DNA of 19,788 nucleotides, taken from assembly GCA_002349055.1 (NCBI GenBank), contig DECD01000034.1:2260-22047 (forward strand), given 5' to 3'. The DNA comes from Bacteroidales bacterium UBA2939. Its GTDB lineage: Bacteria > Bacteroidota > Bacteroidia > Bacteroidales > P3. The position numbers were made by a program, and so were the translations under genes. The notes under the pieces are model-generated. The model saw nothing but the letters and a program-made list of their open reading frames with translations, made no database searches and was not told where the DNA came from. This document shows, piece by piece, positions 1-7,250 of the stretch (the stretch's first letter is position 1; each line of letters begins with the position of its first letter).

Positions 1-22
1 TGAGAGGTGAAAGGTGAGAGGT
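1..22. repeat. GAGGTGAAAG-type tandem repeat at left edge
   Basis: The first 22 bases are copies of GAGGTGAAAG/GTGAGAGGT. The same unit reappears, reverse complemented, inside the signal-peptide codons of the following gene (82-111) and on the plus strand within the patatin gene (4906-4936). It sits just upstream of the DUF4105 start, so it is leader or spacer sequence; its left end is cut by the window. Confidence 0.7.
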
Positions 23-43
23 ATTCATAACAAAATATTATTC

Positions 44-1183
44 ATGAAGACAATCAAATATATTATGGTGGCGGTGACGGTTTTCACCTTTCACCTTTCA
101 CCTTTCACCTTGAAAGCGCAGATGCCGTTGAGCGAGACGGCGGTGGCGAGTGTGCTGACCTGCGGGCCGGGAGATGATTTCTATACCACGTTTGGACACT
201 CGGCTTTGCGCATCAAGGATACGGCGCAGGGCATCGACCTGGTGTACAACTACGGCACCTTCGACTTCAACACGCCGCATTTCTACTGGAAGTTTATGCG
301 CGGACAGCTGAACTATATGTTGGGGCGGTCGTCGTTCGAGGGATTCATGGAGGAGTATATCTATTATGGCCGCGCCGTGTGGGAGCAGCGGCTGTACCTG
401 GAGCCGCAAGAGGTTAACAACCTCTATCTCATGCTGGAGTGGAACTACCTGCCGGAGAACCGCTGCTACCGCTACGATTTCTTCCGCGACAACTGTGCCA
501 CAAGGATTCGCGATATGGTGCGTCTGTCGCTGGGACATACTGATACGCTTATCGCGGACTATAATGGCCCCGTGAGAACCTACCGCCGCTGGGTCACCCA
601 CGAACTCGAGGGCACCCTCGAGTGGTGGCGACTCGGCATCGACATCCTCTTTGGCCTCCCGGCCGACCACCGTTGCACCGATGTCGAGAGCATGTTCCTT
701 CCCATCGTCATGCGCGATATCTATGCGGGCACCTACGCCAAAGGAACGGACGGCCCCATAGTTGACAAATCTGTGCAGCTCCTGCCCGAAATGCGTGCCC
801 CGCTGTCGCGCAGTTTCCCGCCAGTGGTGGTGTTTGCACTTGTGTTTGTGGCGGTTGCATTGCTGACATGGAGGCGGAAGATGCCGCGCTGGGCCGACAG
901 GTTTTTGTTTATCCTGGCCGGCGTGGTGGGGCTGTTCCTGCTGTTCATGTGGTTCGGGACGAACCACTACTGCACGGAGTGGAACCTGAACATCCTGTGG
1001 GCGTCGCCGCTGCTGATACTCATCGCCATACGCCTGGAGCGGAGTCCGAGATGGGCGCTGTGGCTACAGGAGGGATGTTTCGCTGTGGCAGCGGTATGGG
1101 TGATATGGTGCGGGTTGTCGCTGGCGCTGATTCCGCTGATACTCACGCTGGCAGTAAGAGTAACTAAGTTGCTGAGTGACTGA
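44..1183 (+). CDS. DUF4105 (Lnb N-terminal-like) periplasmic/membrane protein
   Basis: A 379-aa protein read from ATG 44; a GTG at 14 would add ten residues ahead of the signal peptide and is less likely. Residues 1-26 are a signal peptide ending LKAQ. The mature N-terminal half has DUF4105 hallmarks: CGPGDDFYTTFGHSALRI, VYNYGTFDF, and FFRDNCATRIRD. The paired GHS and NC sites recall Cys/His hydrolases of the NlpC/P60 type, but that is inference and no enzyme activity is established from the sequence. The C-terminal third holds about four hydrophobic membrane segments (starting near VVVFALVFVAVALLTW), so the protein is probably anchored in the inner membrane with its N-domain in the periplasm. 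Repeat DNA encodes part of the signal peptide (residues 13-23). The gene converges on the GT9 gene, whose stop lies 12 bp away. No promoter is visible in the 43 bp upstream. Confidence 0.85.
   Translation: MKTIKYIMVAVTVFTFHLSPFTLKAQMPLSETAVASVLTCGPGDDFYTTFGHSALRIKDTAQGIDLVYNYGTFDFNTPHFYWKFMRGQLNYMLGRSSFEGFMEEYIYYGRAVWEQRLYLEPQEVNNLYLMLEWNYLPENRCYRYDFFRDNCATRIRDMVRLSLGHTDTLIADYNGPVRTYRRWVTHELEGTLEWWRLGIDILFGLPADHRCTDVESMFLPIVMRDIYAGTYAKGTDGPIVDKSVQLLPEMRAPLSRSFPPVVVFALVFVAVALLTWRRKMPRWADRFLFILAGVVGLFLLFMWFGTNHYCTEWNLNILWASPLLILIAIRLERSPRWALWLQEGCFAVAAVWVIWCGLSLALIPLILTLAVRVTKLLSD
82..111 (+). repeat. TTCACCT tandem repeat inside signal-peptide codons
   Basis: Four-plus copies of the 7-mer TTCACCT run through the codons of residues 13-23 of the DUF4105 protein, giving VFTFHLSPFTL. 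The same unit and nearly the same peptide (FTFHLSSFTS) occur in the signal peptide of the unrelated patatin protein at 4906-4936. Confidence 0.85.
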
Positions 1184-1223
1184 GTGAATTAGTAATTACT
1201 TGGCCACATTGTCACTTAGTAAC
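1158..1223. repeat. Inverted GTAACTAAGT/ACTTAGTAAC repeat across convergent gene ends
   Basis: GTAACTAAGTTGC near 1160 is mirrored by GTCACTTAGTAAC at 1211-1223, with CTGAGTGA duplicated between them. The arms encode the last residues of both converging proteins: DUF4105 ends LLSD and GT9 ends LLSDNVAK. A related GAGTGGCTGAGTGGCAG copy lies in the polyprenyl synthetase. It could act as a weak bidirectional terminator hairpin, but there is no clean T-run. Confidence 0.6.
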
Positions 1224-2251
1224 CCAGATACTTTTTCAAAGACCATTTCGGGGGTGACGGCCGCGAGGCAGCGGTAGTCGCCGTAGCGGCATGCTTTCTG
1301 TCCGAAGGCCGAGCAGGGTTGGCAGGGTAGGTTGGCGACGAGGGCGTTGTCGCGGCTCTGCTGCTGGGGGTAGAAGCCGAAGTCGGGATGCGTTGCTCCC
1401 CAGATGCTGACGACGGGAACGCCCAGCACGCTGGCGAAGTGCATGTTGGAGGAGTCCATGGAGACCATCAGCGAGAGATTTTTTATGATGTCGAGTTCTT
1501 CGGCGAAGGATTGTTTTCCGGCGAGGGATTTGACATACCCCTCCACCACCGCGTTGCGGTGGTCCCCCTCCCCTGACTCAGGGGAGGAGTTAAAAGTGTT
1601 TTCGAGGGTTTCCAGTTGCGGAGCTTCCTCTTTGCTGCCGAAGAGTAGGACGCGGTATCCGCTGTCGGCGAGCATGCTGACGAGGCGGCAGGTGTTCTCC
1701 CACGGCCAGATTTTTCCTTGGTGCTGTGAGAAGGGGGCTATACCTATGGCAGCCTCACCCCCGACCCCTCTCCAGGTGGAGAGGGGAGTGGATACCGGAG
1801 AGGTACCGGGGGTGAGTCTTAATCCTGCTCTTTGGAAGACTTCGTCGTAGCGCTGGTACTGGGGTTTGCGGGGATGGTGATAGAGGTGGTGGAGATAGAG
1901 CCAGCGGGTAAGCTTGCCTTTGCGGAGGGCGCAGAGGCGGAAGTGGAAATTGAAGAGGTGGCGCAGACGGAGGAGGGTGAGGGCGAAGCCCACGCGGTTG
2001 ACCTTGTGGAGGTCGACCACGGTGTCGGCTCCGACGGCATTCAGCACTTTATAAATCTTGATGAAGCTCTGTTTCTTCTTCATTCCCAGATACTCCACAT
2101 TGTCCATGCCTGTGAAGAGGGGCTGAAGCAATGGCGGCCCGGCGACGGTGAAACGGATGCCGGGGTTGGCGACGGCGTAGTCGTGCACCAGCGGTGCCAT
2201 GAGGGCTACGTCGCCGAGGGCGGAGAGTCGAATGACAAGGACGTGTTTCAC
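1196..2251 (-). CDS. Glycosyltransferase family 9 (heptosyltransferase-like)
   Basis: A 351-aa protein started at GTG 2251, because KHVLVIRLSALGDVALMAPL is the canonical GT9 N-terminus; the frame is open further upstream but there it runs into the DUF4254 gene. GT9 enzymes add heptose or another NDP/ADP-activated sugar to lipopolysaccharide core or related glycans on the cytoplasmic face. The second Rossmann domain shows IGIAPFSQHQGKIWPWE, with the usual Lys, and MVSMDSSNMHFASVLGVP followed by VSIWGATHP. The C-terminus has a four-Cys pattern (CQPCSAFGQKACRYGDYRC) seen in Bacteroidota members. Residues about 146-166 (GTSPVSTPLSTWRGVGG) and 220-238 (NSSPESGEGDHRNAVVEG) are encoded by palindromic repeat elements inserted in frame, so the protein is longer than its core fold needs. 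DUF4254 lies 47 bp upstream, a pairing known in this phylum. The donor and acceptor sugars are unknown. Confidence 0.85.
   Translation of the reverse strand: MKHVLVIRLSALGDVALMAPLVHDYAVANPGIRFTVAGPPLLQPLFTGMDNVEYLGMKKKQSFIKIYKVLNAVGADTVVDLHKVNRVGFALTLLRLRHLFNFHFRLCALRKGKLTRWLYLHHLYHHPRKPQYQRYDEVFQRAGLRLTPGTSPVSTPLSTWRGVGGEAAIGIAPFSQHQGKIWPWENTCRLVSMLADSGYRVLLFGSKEEAPQLETLENTFNSSPESGEGDHRNAVVEGYVKSLAGKQSFAEELDIIKNLSLMVSMDSSNMHFASVLGVPVVSIWGATHPDFGFYPQQQSRDNALVANLPCQPCSAFGQKACRYGDYRCLAAVTPEMVFEKVSGLLSDNVAK
1538..1592. repeat. Double-hairpin palindromic element in GT9 gene
   Basis: Two adjacent hairpins: ACCACCGC/GCGGTGGT (1545-1563, 3-nt loop) and CCTCCCCTG/CAGGGGAGG (1567-1587, 3-nt loop). 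The element is read in frame as NSSPESGEGDHRNAVVEG. A degenerate copy with the same two-hairpin layout sits in the DUF6266 gene at 19242-19290, where the frame is broken. Confidence 0.85.
1753..1816. repeat. Nested palindromic element in GT9 gene
   Basis: An outer perfect 10-bp stem (CTCACCCCCG at 1754-1763 with CGGGGGTGAG at 1807-1816) encloses an inner perfect 10-bp stem (CCCCTCTCCA at 1765-1774 with TGGAGAGGGG at 1777-1786, 2-nt loop). It is read in frame within the GT9 protein as TSPVSTPLSTWRGVGGEA, between the two Rossmann halves. Confidence 0.85.
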
Positions 2252-2257
2252 TTCTGT

Positions 2258-2285
2258 AGGAGATAAGGAGACAGGAGATAAGGAG
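2258..2285. repeat. GGAGATAAGGAGACA spacer repeat
   Basis: Tandem AGGAGATAAGGAGAC units fill most of the 47-bp spacer between the DUF4254 stop and the GT9 start. On the coding strand this reads as CT-rich leader sequence directly before GTG 2251, so there is no purine-rich ribosome binding site here. Confidence 0.65.
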
Positions 2286-2298
2286 TTAAGACAATAGC

Positions 2299-2892
2299 TT
2301 ATTTTTTGTAGAGGGAGGGGTTGAGGCTGGGGTCGTTGTACATCTTCATCTGGCGGTAGAGCTTCATCTGGCGGCGGCCGGCGGCGAGGTCGTCGAGGAG
2401 CTGGTCGATGGCAGTGGTGAGGTCGGCACGCTGGGTGAGGAGGGTGTCGAGCTTGGCCTGGCATTTGGCGCGGTGGGCTTCGTCGCCACGGTTGGCCTCA
2501 ATCTGGAAGTGGTAGATTTTGAGTGCCAGGATGGAGAGGCGGTCGACGGCCCAGGCGGGAGTCTCGGTGTTGAGGCGTGCATCGGGCTTCAGGGCGATGT
2601 CCTTGAACTGCATGAAGTAGTGGTCGTCGATGCGCTCGACGAGGTCGGTGCGGTGCTGGTTAGAGCGGTCGATGCGTCGCTTGAGCTGGAGGGCGTAGAC
2701 GGGGTCTACGTCGTCGGGACGCACGAGGTCTTCGAGGTGCCACTGCACGGTGTCGACCCACGACTTCTCCCACAGCACAGCCTCGAAGGTGCCGTCCTGG
2801 TAGGGGTTATGCTGCGGAGCGTCGACGTTGTCGGTTTTGTGATATTCGATTATCTGTTGCTCGAAGAGCTTGAAAAGGTCGTTTGCTTTCAT
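2299..2892 (-). CDS. DUF4254 family protein
   Basis: A 197-aa soluble, mostly helical protein matching the DUF4254 family: an N-terminal helix (MKANDLFKLFEQQIIEYHKT), a central WEKSWVDTVQWHLEDLVR, and RRIDRSNQHRTDLVERID followed by LNTETPAWAVDRLSILALK. No catalytic motif is evident and no signal peptide is present. DUF4254 genes in Bacteroidota commonly sit beside GT9 glycosyltransferases, as here, which suggests a role in the same glycan pathway; that link is by context only. The ATG lies 11 bp from the stop of the upstream patatin gene, so the two are co-transcribed. Confidence 0.8.
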   Translation of the reverse strand: MKANDLFKLFEQQIIEYHKTDNVDAPQHNPYQDGTFEAVLWEKSWVDTVQWHLEDLVRPDDVDPVYALQLKRRIDRSNQHRTDLVERIDDHYFMQFKDIALKPDARLNTETPAWAVDRLSILALKIYHFQIEANRGDEAHRAKCQAKLDTLLTQRADLTTAIDQLLDDLAAGRRQMKLYRQMKMYNDPSLNPSLYKK

Positions 2893-2903
2893 TATATGAT
2901 TGT

Positions 2904-5009
2904 TTAGAAACTGTGTCCGATGTTGATGTAAAGGTTGAGCTTGGGTGAGAGGGTGGAGTATCCGAGGTGGGCCTCGATGGGACCGAGGAACGACAGGTAG
3001 GCATAGCCGACAGAGATGCCGTAGATGAACTCGGGAGCGAAGACGTTGAGGGTGGGCTGAATATAGTCACTTATCTCGTTGGCGTGGCGCGCGGCGGCGG
3101 TACGGACAAGGATGTGGCGTTTCTCGCCCAGGCGGTACTGGAGGTTGAGGTTGATGCCTACGAGGTAGCGGTCGGCCTGCACAAGGCTATGGACGCCGGG
3201 GAAATAAATCTGCTGCTCGACGATGCGCTGCTGTGTGCCGAGGACATTGAAGTAGGGCACCGGCACGTCGCGGTGGAAGACGAGGCGCGAGAAGATGCCG
3301 GGTTGGATGGTGATGCGGTTGGTGGGAGAAAGGTTGATGCGCCAGAGGAGGGAGAAGTCGGGGATGCCGGTGCCGCCGTTGAGGGTGGCGAGGTTGTCGG
3401 TGCGATAGGCGAAGTCGATGAGGAAGTAGGTGCCCGCGGTGGGGTAGTACCAGTCGTTCTCGGTGTTGACCAGCGACTCGAAATAGTAGGAGAAGTAGCG
3501 TTGGTTCTTGAGAACGATGGCCAGGTTGTTGGCCGAGAGGATGGGGTCGATGTCGTAGTAGTCGAAGCGCAATCCGGCGAGAATCTTATATTGGCGGAAG
3601 CGCGAGTTGAGGGGTGTGAGGCTGACGATGTGCTGGTTGTATTTGATGTTGTAGGTGCGGATGCCTTTGGAGTAGACATCGATGTCGTTGCGGTGGTAGG
3701 AGTAGTTGAAGTTGGGCGAGGTGAATCCGCGGGGATAGAACTGGTGGTCGATGCTGAACTGCATGCGCTTGCCCAGACGGAGACGTCCGCTGATTTCCAT
3801 AGGCACATGCCACACGAAGGGGTAGCGAGCGCCCAGCTGGAGTGCGCCGGTCTCCTCGTTGTCGAAGCGGAAGGCGACACCTGCCAAGGGGCTGCTGAGA
3901 ATCTGGTTGGGGGCCGTGAGCTTGAATTCTTCCGGCTCGTTCTCGTCGGTGGCGGGCGGGACGCAGGAGTAGCGTTTGGTATTCCATTTGCCGCGTTTCA
4001 CCTCCAGCATGCGGCGCAGCTTGAGGAGTTCGTCGCGGTGGCGTGCGGCTTCCTCGGCTCCGCGACGCATGAGGGTATCGATGGCGCTGGCTGTGAAGGA
4101 GGCTGCCGAATAGCCGTCGACGTTCACCCGCATGAGGATGTCGCTCATGGCGAGGTTCTTCTGGAGCTTGTTCTTGGTGTTGAGGTCGATAATCTGCATG
4201 ATAAGCTCGACGGGGCCCTTGATGTCATCGGCCGTGAGGGTGTCGTCGAGCACGGCGACGCCGATGATGATGTCGGCGCCCATCTGGCGTGCGATGTCGG
4301 CGGGATAGTTGTTGCGCATGCCGCCGTCGACCAGCAGCATGTCGCCCTTGCGCACGGGCGAGAAGACTCCGGGAATGGACATCGAGGCGCGCATGGCCTC
4401 CTTGAGGTATCCGTTGTGGAAGTCAATCTCGGTGTTGGTGATGATGTCGGTGGCCACGCAGGCAAAGGGGATGGGGAGGCTGTTGAAGTCAATCGAGTCG
4501 AGGTAGCCCTCGAGGAGGTTGTCGAAGAGGATGTCGAGGTTGAGGCCGCGGATGAATCCCGCGCCCTCGTTTTTCTTGCTGCCGAAGGTGAAGGCGTGCC
4601 AGAGGGGATAGGTGTTTATGAGTCGCCGGGCATCGATGTCGAGGTCCTCGGGTTTGACGCGGTCGGTGAGGATGAAGCTCCAGTCCTGATGGCGGACGAG
4701 GGAGTCGAGTTCGTCGGTGCTCCAGCCAATAGAGTAGAGGCCGCCAATGAGGGCCCCCATCGAGGTGCCGCAAATCATGTCGATGGGAAGACCTGCCTCC
4801 TCGATGGCGCGGAGGGCCGAGATGTGGGCAACGCCCTTGGCGCCGCCGCCACTGAGCACCACGGCCACCTTGGGACGGTCGAAGTAGGAGTCGATTTGTG
4901 CATGCGAGGTGAAAGATGAGAGGTGAAAGGTGAAAAAGAATAATAACAGGAGTATTCCCCGCAGGGAATTTCTCTTAATCTGTTCTATCACGAAACCATT
5001 TTTTCCCAT
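2904..5009 (-). CDS. Patatin-like phospholipase with beta-barrel-type C-terminus
   Basis: A 701-aa exported protein. Residues 1-38 are a signal peptide ending SHAQ. The patatin domain follows: oxyanion loop SGGGAKGV (about 53-60), nucleophile elbow GTSMG with Ser83, and the catalytic Asp228 in VDGGMRNN, giving the Ser-Asp dyad of the family. The C-terminal half (about 370-701) alternates short amphipathic strands (for example LQLGARYPFVWHVPM) and ends YINIGHSF with a terminal Phe, as in outer-membrane barrels; this matches the PlpD/Omp85-like architecture known in the phylum. It is expected to hydrolyse acyl esters of phospholipids at the outer membrane. Its ATG overlaps the MATE stop codon (TAATG), so translation is probably coupled. 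Tandem repeat DNA at 4906-4936 encodes residues 25-35 of the signal peptide. Confidence 0.88.
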   Translation of the reverse strand: MGKNGFVIEQIKRNSLRGILLLLFFFTFHLSSFTSHAQIDSYFDRPKVAVVLSGGGAKGVAHISALRAIEEAGLPIDMICGTSMGALIGGLYSIGWSTDELDSLVRHQDWSFILTDRVKPEDLDIDARRLINTYPLWHAFTFGSKKNEGAGFIRGLNLDILFDNLLEGYLDSIDFNSLPIPFACVATDIITNTEIDFHNGYLKEAMRASMSIPGVFSPVRKGDMLLVDGGMRNNYPADIARQMGADIIIGVAVLDDTLTADDIKGPVELIMQIIDLNTKNKLQKNLAMSDILMRVNVDGYSAASFTASAIDTLMRRGAEEAARHRDELLKLRRMLEVKRGKWNTKRYSCVPPATDENEPEEFKLTAPNQILSSPLAGVAFRFDNEETGALQLGARYPFVWHVPMEISGRLRLGKRMQFSIDHQFYPRGFTSPNFNYSYHRNDIDVYSKGIRTYNIKYNQHIVSLTPLNSRFRQYKILAGLRFDYYDIDPILSANNLAIVLKNQRYFSYYFESLVNTENDWYYPTAGTYFLIDFAYRTDNLATLNGGTGIPDFSLLWRINLSPTNRITIQPGIFSRLVFHRDVPVPYFNVLGTQQRIVEQQIYFPGVHSLVQADRYLVGINLNLQYRLGEKRHILVRTAAARHANEISDYIQPTLNVFAPEFIYGISVGYAYLSFLGPIEAHLGYSTLSPKLNLYINIGHSF
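4906..4936. repeat. GAGGTGAAAG tandem repeat inside patatin signal peptide
   Basis: Three copies of the GAGGTGAAAG/GTGAAAG unit (reverse complement TTCACCT) lie in the signal-peptide codons, encoding FFTFHLSSFTS. It belongs to the same family as 1-22 and 82-111. Confidence 0.85.
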
Positions 5010-6349
5010 TATTCGGCTTGTTTATAGACGTCTCTCCGCAGGTGCAGGGCTTGCAGCAGGCCGCGGAGGATGAGGAAGACCATGAAGGCTATCCACAGGA
5101 TGTTGTTCCACGCATGCTCGTCGACACCCTCGCCGACATAGGCTTTGAGGCCGTAGTAGACGGCGAAGAAGGCGGCGGTGGCCACGAACATGGCGTTGCG
5201 CATGGTGTGGGTGGCGGTGGCACCGATAAAGATGCCGTCGAAGAGGAATGCCGCGAAGCCGCAGATGGGGATGGCCAGCACCCAACCCATGTAGTCGCCG
5301 GCGGCGGCGATGATGTCTTCCTTGTCGGTGAAGATGTGGAGGAACTGGTTGCCGAAGGCGGCATAGAGGCCGGTGAAGACCACCGTCAGCGCCAGTCCCC
5401 AGAGGATGAGCAGGCGCACGGCGAGCTTCAGGTGGCGTTTCTGGCGGGCGCCGATGTGGCGGCCCACGAGGCTCTCTCCGGCATAGGCGAAACCGTCCAT
5501 GATGTAGCTGAAGAGGGTGAAGAATTGCAGCAGCAGGGCGTCGACGGCCAGTATCTGGTCGCTGATGTGCGACGAGGCCGCGGTGATGAAGGTGAACACT
5601 CCCGACAGGCAGAGCGTGCGCAGGAAGATGTCGCTGTTCACCTTGAAGAAGCGGCGCATGTCTTGCCAGTGCAGAGCGTCTTTCAAAATTGAAAATTGAA
5701 AATTGAAAATTGAAAGATTGTTGTCTCTTCTCATCTTTCGGCGCAGGAAGATGATGCCCAGCGCGAGGCCCGAGTAGTTGGCAATCACCGTGCCGAGGGC
5801 CACGCCGAACATGTCCCACTTGAGCACCAGCACGAAGAGCAGCGAGGCGAGGATGTTGACGCAGTTGAGCGCGATGGCAATCCACATGGGAGTCTTCGAG
5901 TCCTGCATGCCTATGAACCACCCTTTGATGGCGTAAAGCCCCAGGGTGGCGGGAGCGGCCCAGATGCGCACGAAGAAGTAGGTGAGCGCAAGGCTCAACA
6001 CGTGGTTGCTTCCATCGAAGATGTGTGGTACCGCCAGCGAGATGGGCCATTGCAGCGCTATCAGCAGCACCGCGATGCCCAGCGCGATGGCGCAGGCGCG
6101 GATGAGTATCTTCACCGCCTCGTCCCACCGTTCGGCACCGAAAGCCTGGGCGGTGAATCCGCTGGTGCCCATGCGCAGGAATCCGAAGTTCCAATAGATG
6201 AGGTTGAACAGCTGGGTTCCGATGGCAATGGCCCCGATGTGGTCGGCCGAGAGGTGGCCCACAATGGCCATATCCACCATGCCGAGCAGCGGCACCGTGA
6301 TGTTGGTCACTATGTTGGGCAATGCCAGCCCGAGAATCCTACGGTTCAT
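5009..6349 (-). CDS. MATE family efflux transporter
   Basis: A 446-aa polytopic inner-membrane protein with about 12 hydrophobic segments. The start, RRILGLALPNIVTNITVPLL then GMVDMAIVGHLS, is typical of the MATE family (DinF-like branch), and the second half repeats the fold. MATE proteins export drugs or metabolites using Na+ or H+ gradients; the substrate cannot be told from the sequence. Residues 212-222 (LSIFNFQFSIL) are encoded by an ATTTTCA-type tandem repeat and fall in the central loop between the two six-helix bundles, after the basic RRKMRRD, where an insertion would be tolerated. Upstream the Omp28-like gene ends 19 bp away; downstream the patatin ATG overlaps this stop codon. Confidence 0.9.
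   Translation of the reverse strand: MNRRILGLALPNIVTNITVPLLGMVDMAIVGHLSADHIGAIAIGTQLFNLIYWNFGFLRMGTSGFTAQAFGAERWDEAVKILIRACAIALGIAVLLIALQWPISLAVPHIFDGSNHVLSLALTYFFVRIWAAPATLGLYAIKGWFIGMQDSKTPMWIAIALNCVNILASLLFVLVLKWDMFGVALGTVIANYSGLALGIIFLRRKMRRDNNLSIFNFQFSILKDALHWQDMRRFFKVNSDIFLRTLCLSGVFTFITAASSHISDQILAVDALLLQFFTLFSYIMDGFAYAGESLVGRHIGARQKRHLKLAVRLLILWGLALTVVFTGLYAAFGNQFLHIFTDKEDIIAAAGDYMGWVLAIPICGFAAFLFDGIFIGATATHTMRNAMFVATAAFFAVYYGLKAYVGEGVDEHAWNNILWIAFMVFLILRGLLQALHLRRDVYKQAE
5684..5716. repeat. AAAATTG tandem repeat in MATE central loop
   Basis: Four copies of the 7-mer AAAATTG in the coding sequence, read on the minus strand as LSIFNFQFSI. The same repeat family occurs at 7199-7222 (spacer, opposite orientation) and 9629-9661 (TlpA signal peptide). 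Confidence 0.85.
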
Positions 6350-6368
6350 AACCTATAAACCTTAAACC

Positions 6369-7196
6369 TTATTTCCCTATTTCGCACGAAGCGCAATTCA
6401 GTATCTTGCGGCTCTTCTTGTCGCTCACGAGAGCCACCAGGTGGCAATGCTCCGCGACAAATTCGCTGTCAAGCAGAAACTCGAGTGTGCCTATCAGCCC
6501 ATCCCCCTTCTTTACCTCGATTGGCAAGGGGGTACCCCAGTAGCTGGTAACCACTTTGCGCAGCATGTGGTTGTGGGCATAATTCTCGTCCATCGAACCG
6601 TCGGGGAGCAGCTGCTTGTATACCAGCGAGTCCTCGACGAGGGCCACCGTCAGCGTCACCTGGTCAGGGTAGTCTTTTTCGAAATGCATGTAAGCGGAAA
6701 CATTCACTGTATTGTTCTCCAACGTGGAGTGGAGGTCAATAGCCACGATGGGTTCCTCCGTCAACGCCTGGTTGATGGCTCCCACGATGTTGCTCATGTC
6801 GCCCTGGAACTGCAAGGTGCGGTCGCGGTTGATAAATGCCGTGGGGATGGCGTTGATGCCGAAGTATTTGTCCCATTCGTTGCCACCAGTCGTTCTCATG
6901 TCCGGCTGGTTGGGGTAGGGGGTACCCTGACCCGTGGGGTGATTGATGCTCACCATGACGACCTTGTCGTTGTGGATACCCTCCAGCGTGACGTCGGCCA
7001 ACGGGCAGTTGTTGCAGCGCGGTCCCGTGTATTTCTCCACATACACCCTTTGTACGGGCTCAACAGTCGTGGTGATGTCCGTCCAGTTCACCACCGCCCC
7101 GTCATACACCGTATACTCCTCGGGTTCAATCTTGTCGCAACCATTAAGCCCAATAATTCCTAAAAGTCCGATAAGCCCTATAAATATCTTCTTCAT
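6369..7196 (-). CDS. Omp28-related lipoprotein with thioredoxin-like CxxC
   Basis: A 275-aa lipoprotein. The ATG at 7196 is chosen because MKKIFIGLIG followed by the lipobox LNGC (Cys20) makes a clean signal; the in-frame ATG at 7214 lies in repeat DNA. The mature part carries YTGPRCNNCP, with a CxxC at residues 61-64, then HPTGQGTPYPNQPDMR and FGINAIPTAFINRD, where IPT fits the cis-proline position of thioredoxin folds. This matches the Omp28-related family of Bacteroidota, surface or outer-membrane-associated proteins whose exact job is unclear. It lies 53 bp downstream of DUF6029 and close to the TlpA gene, giving two CxxC exported proteins in the neighbourhood. A thiol-redox role is inferred. 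Confidence 0.8.
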   Translation of the reverse strand: MKKIFIGLIGLLGIIGLNGCDKIEPEEYTVYDGAVVNWTDITTTVEPVQRVYVEKYTGPRCNNCPLADVTLEGIHNDKVVMVSINHPTGQGTPYPNQPDMRTTGGNEWDKYFGINAIPTAFINRDRTLQFQGDMSNIVGAINQALTEEPIVAIDLHSTLENNTVNVSAYMHFEKDYPDQVTLTVALVEDSLVYKQLLPDGSMDENYAHNHMLRKVVTSYWGTPLPIEVKKGDGLIGTLEFLLDSEFVAEHCHLVALVSDKKSRKILNCASCEIGK

Positions 7197-7198
7197 GT

Positions 7199-7250
7199 TA
7201 TTTTCAATTTTCAATTTTCAATTCCTAATTCCAAATTCCTAATTTCTAAT
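7199..7250. repeat. TTTTCAA plus AATTCCTAATT spacer repeats
   Basis: The whole 53-bp spacer between DUF6029 and the Omp28-like gene is repeat DNA: three TTTTCAA copies (7199-7222), then AATTCCTAATT/CCAAATTCCTAATTT copies up to the DUF6029 stop codon. No ribosome binding site is visible within it. Confidence 0.75.

Noticed and set aside
98..967. 289-aa minus-strand open frame opposite DUF4105
   Set aside because: His/Arg-rich shadow; the plus frame has a signal peptide and family motifs.
2252..2464. N-terminal extension of the GT9 frame into DUF4254
   Set aside because: Translation is Pro/Arg/His-rich and the GT9 fold starts at KHVLVIRLSALGD.
2967..4919. 650-aa plus-strand open frame opposite the patatin gene
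   Set aside because: Low-complexity Val/Glu/Gly/Asp-rich translation, typical of an antisense shadow of a GC-rich gene; the minus frame has catalytic motifs.
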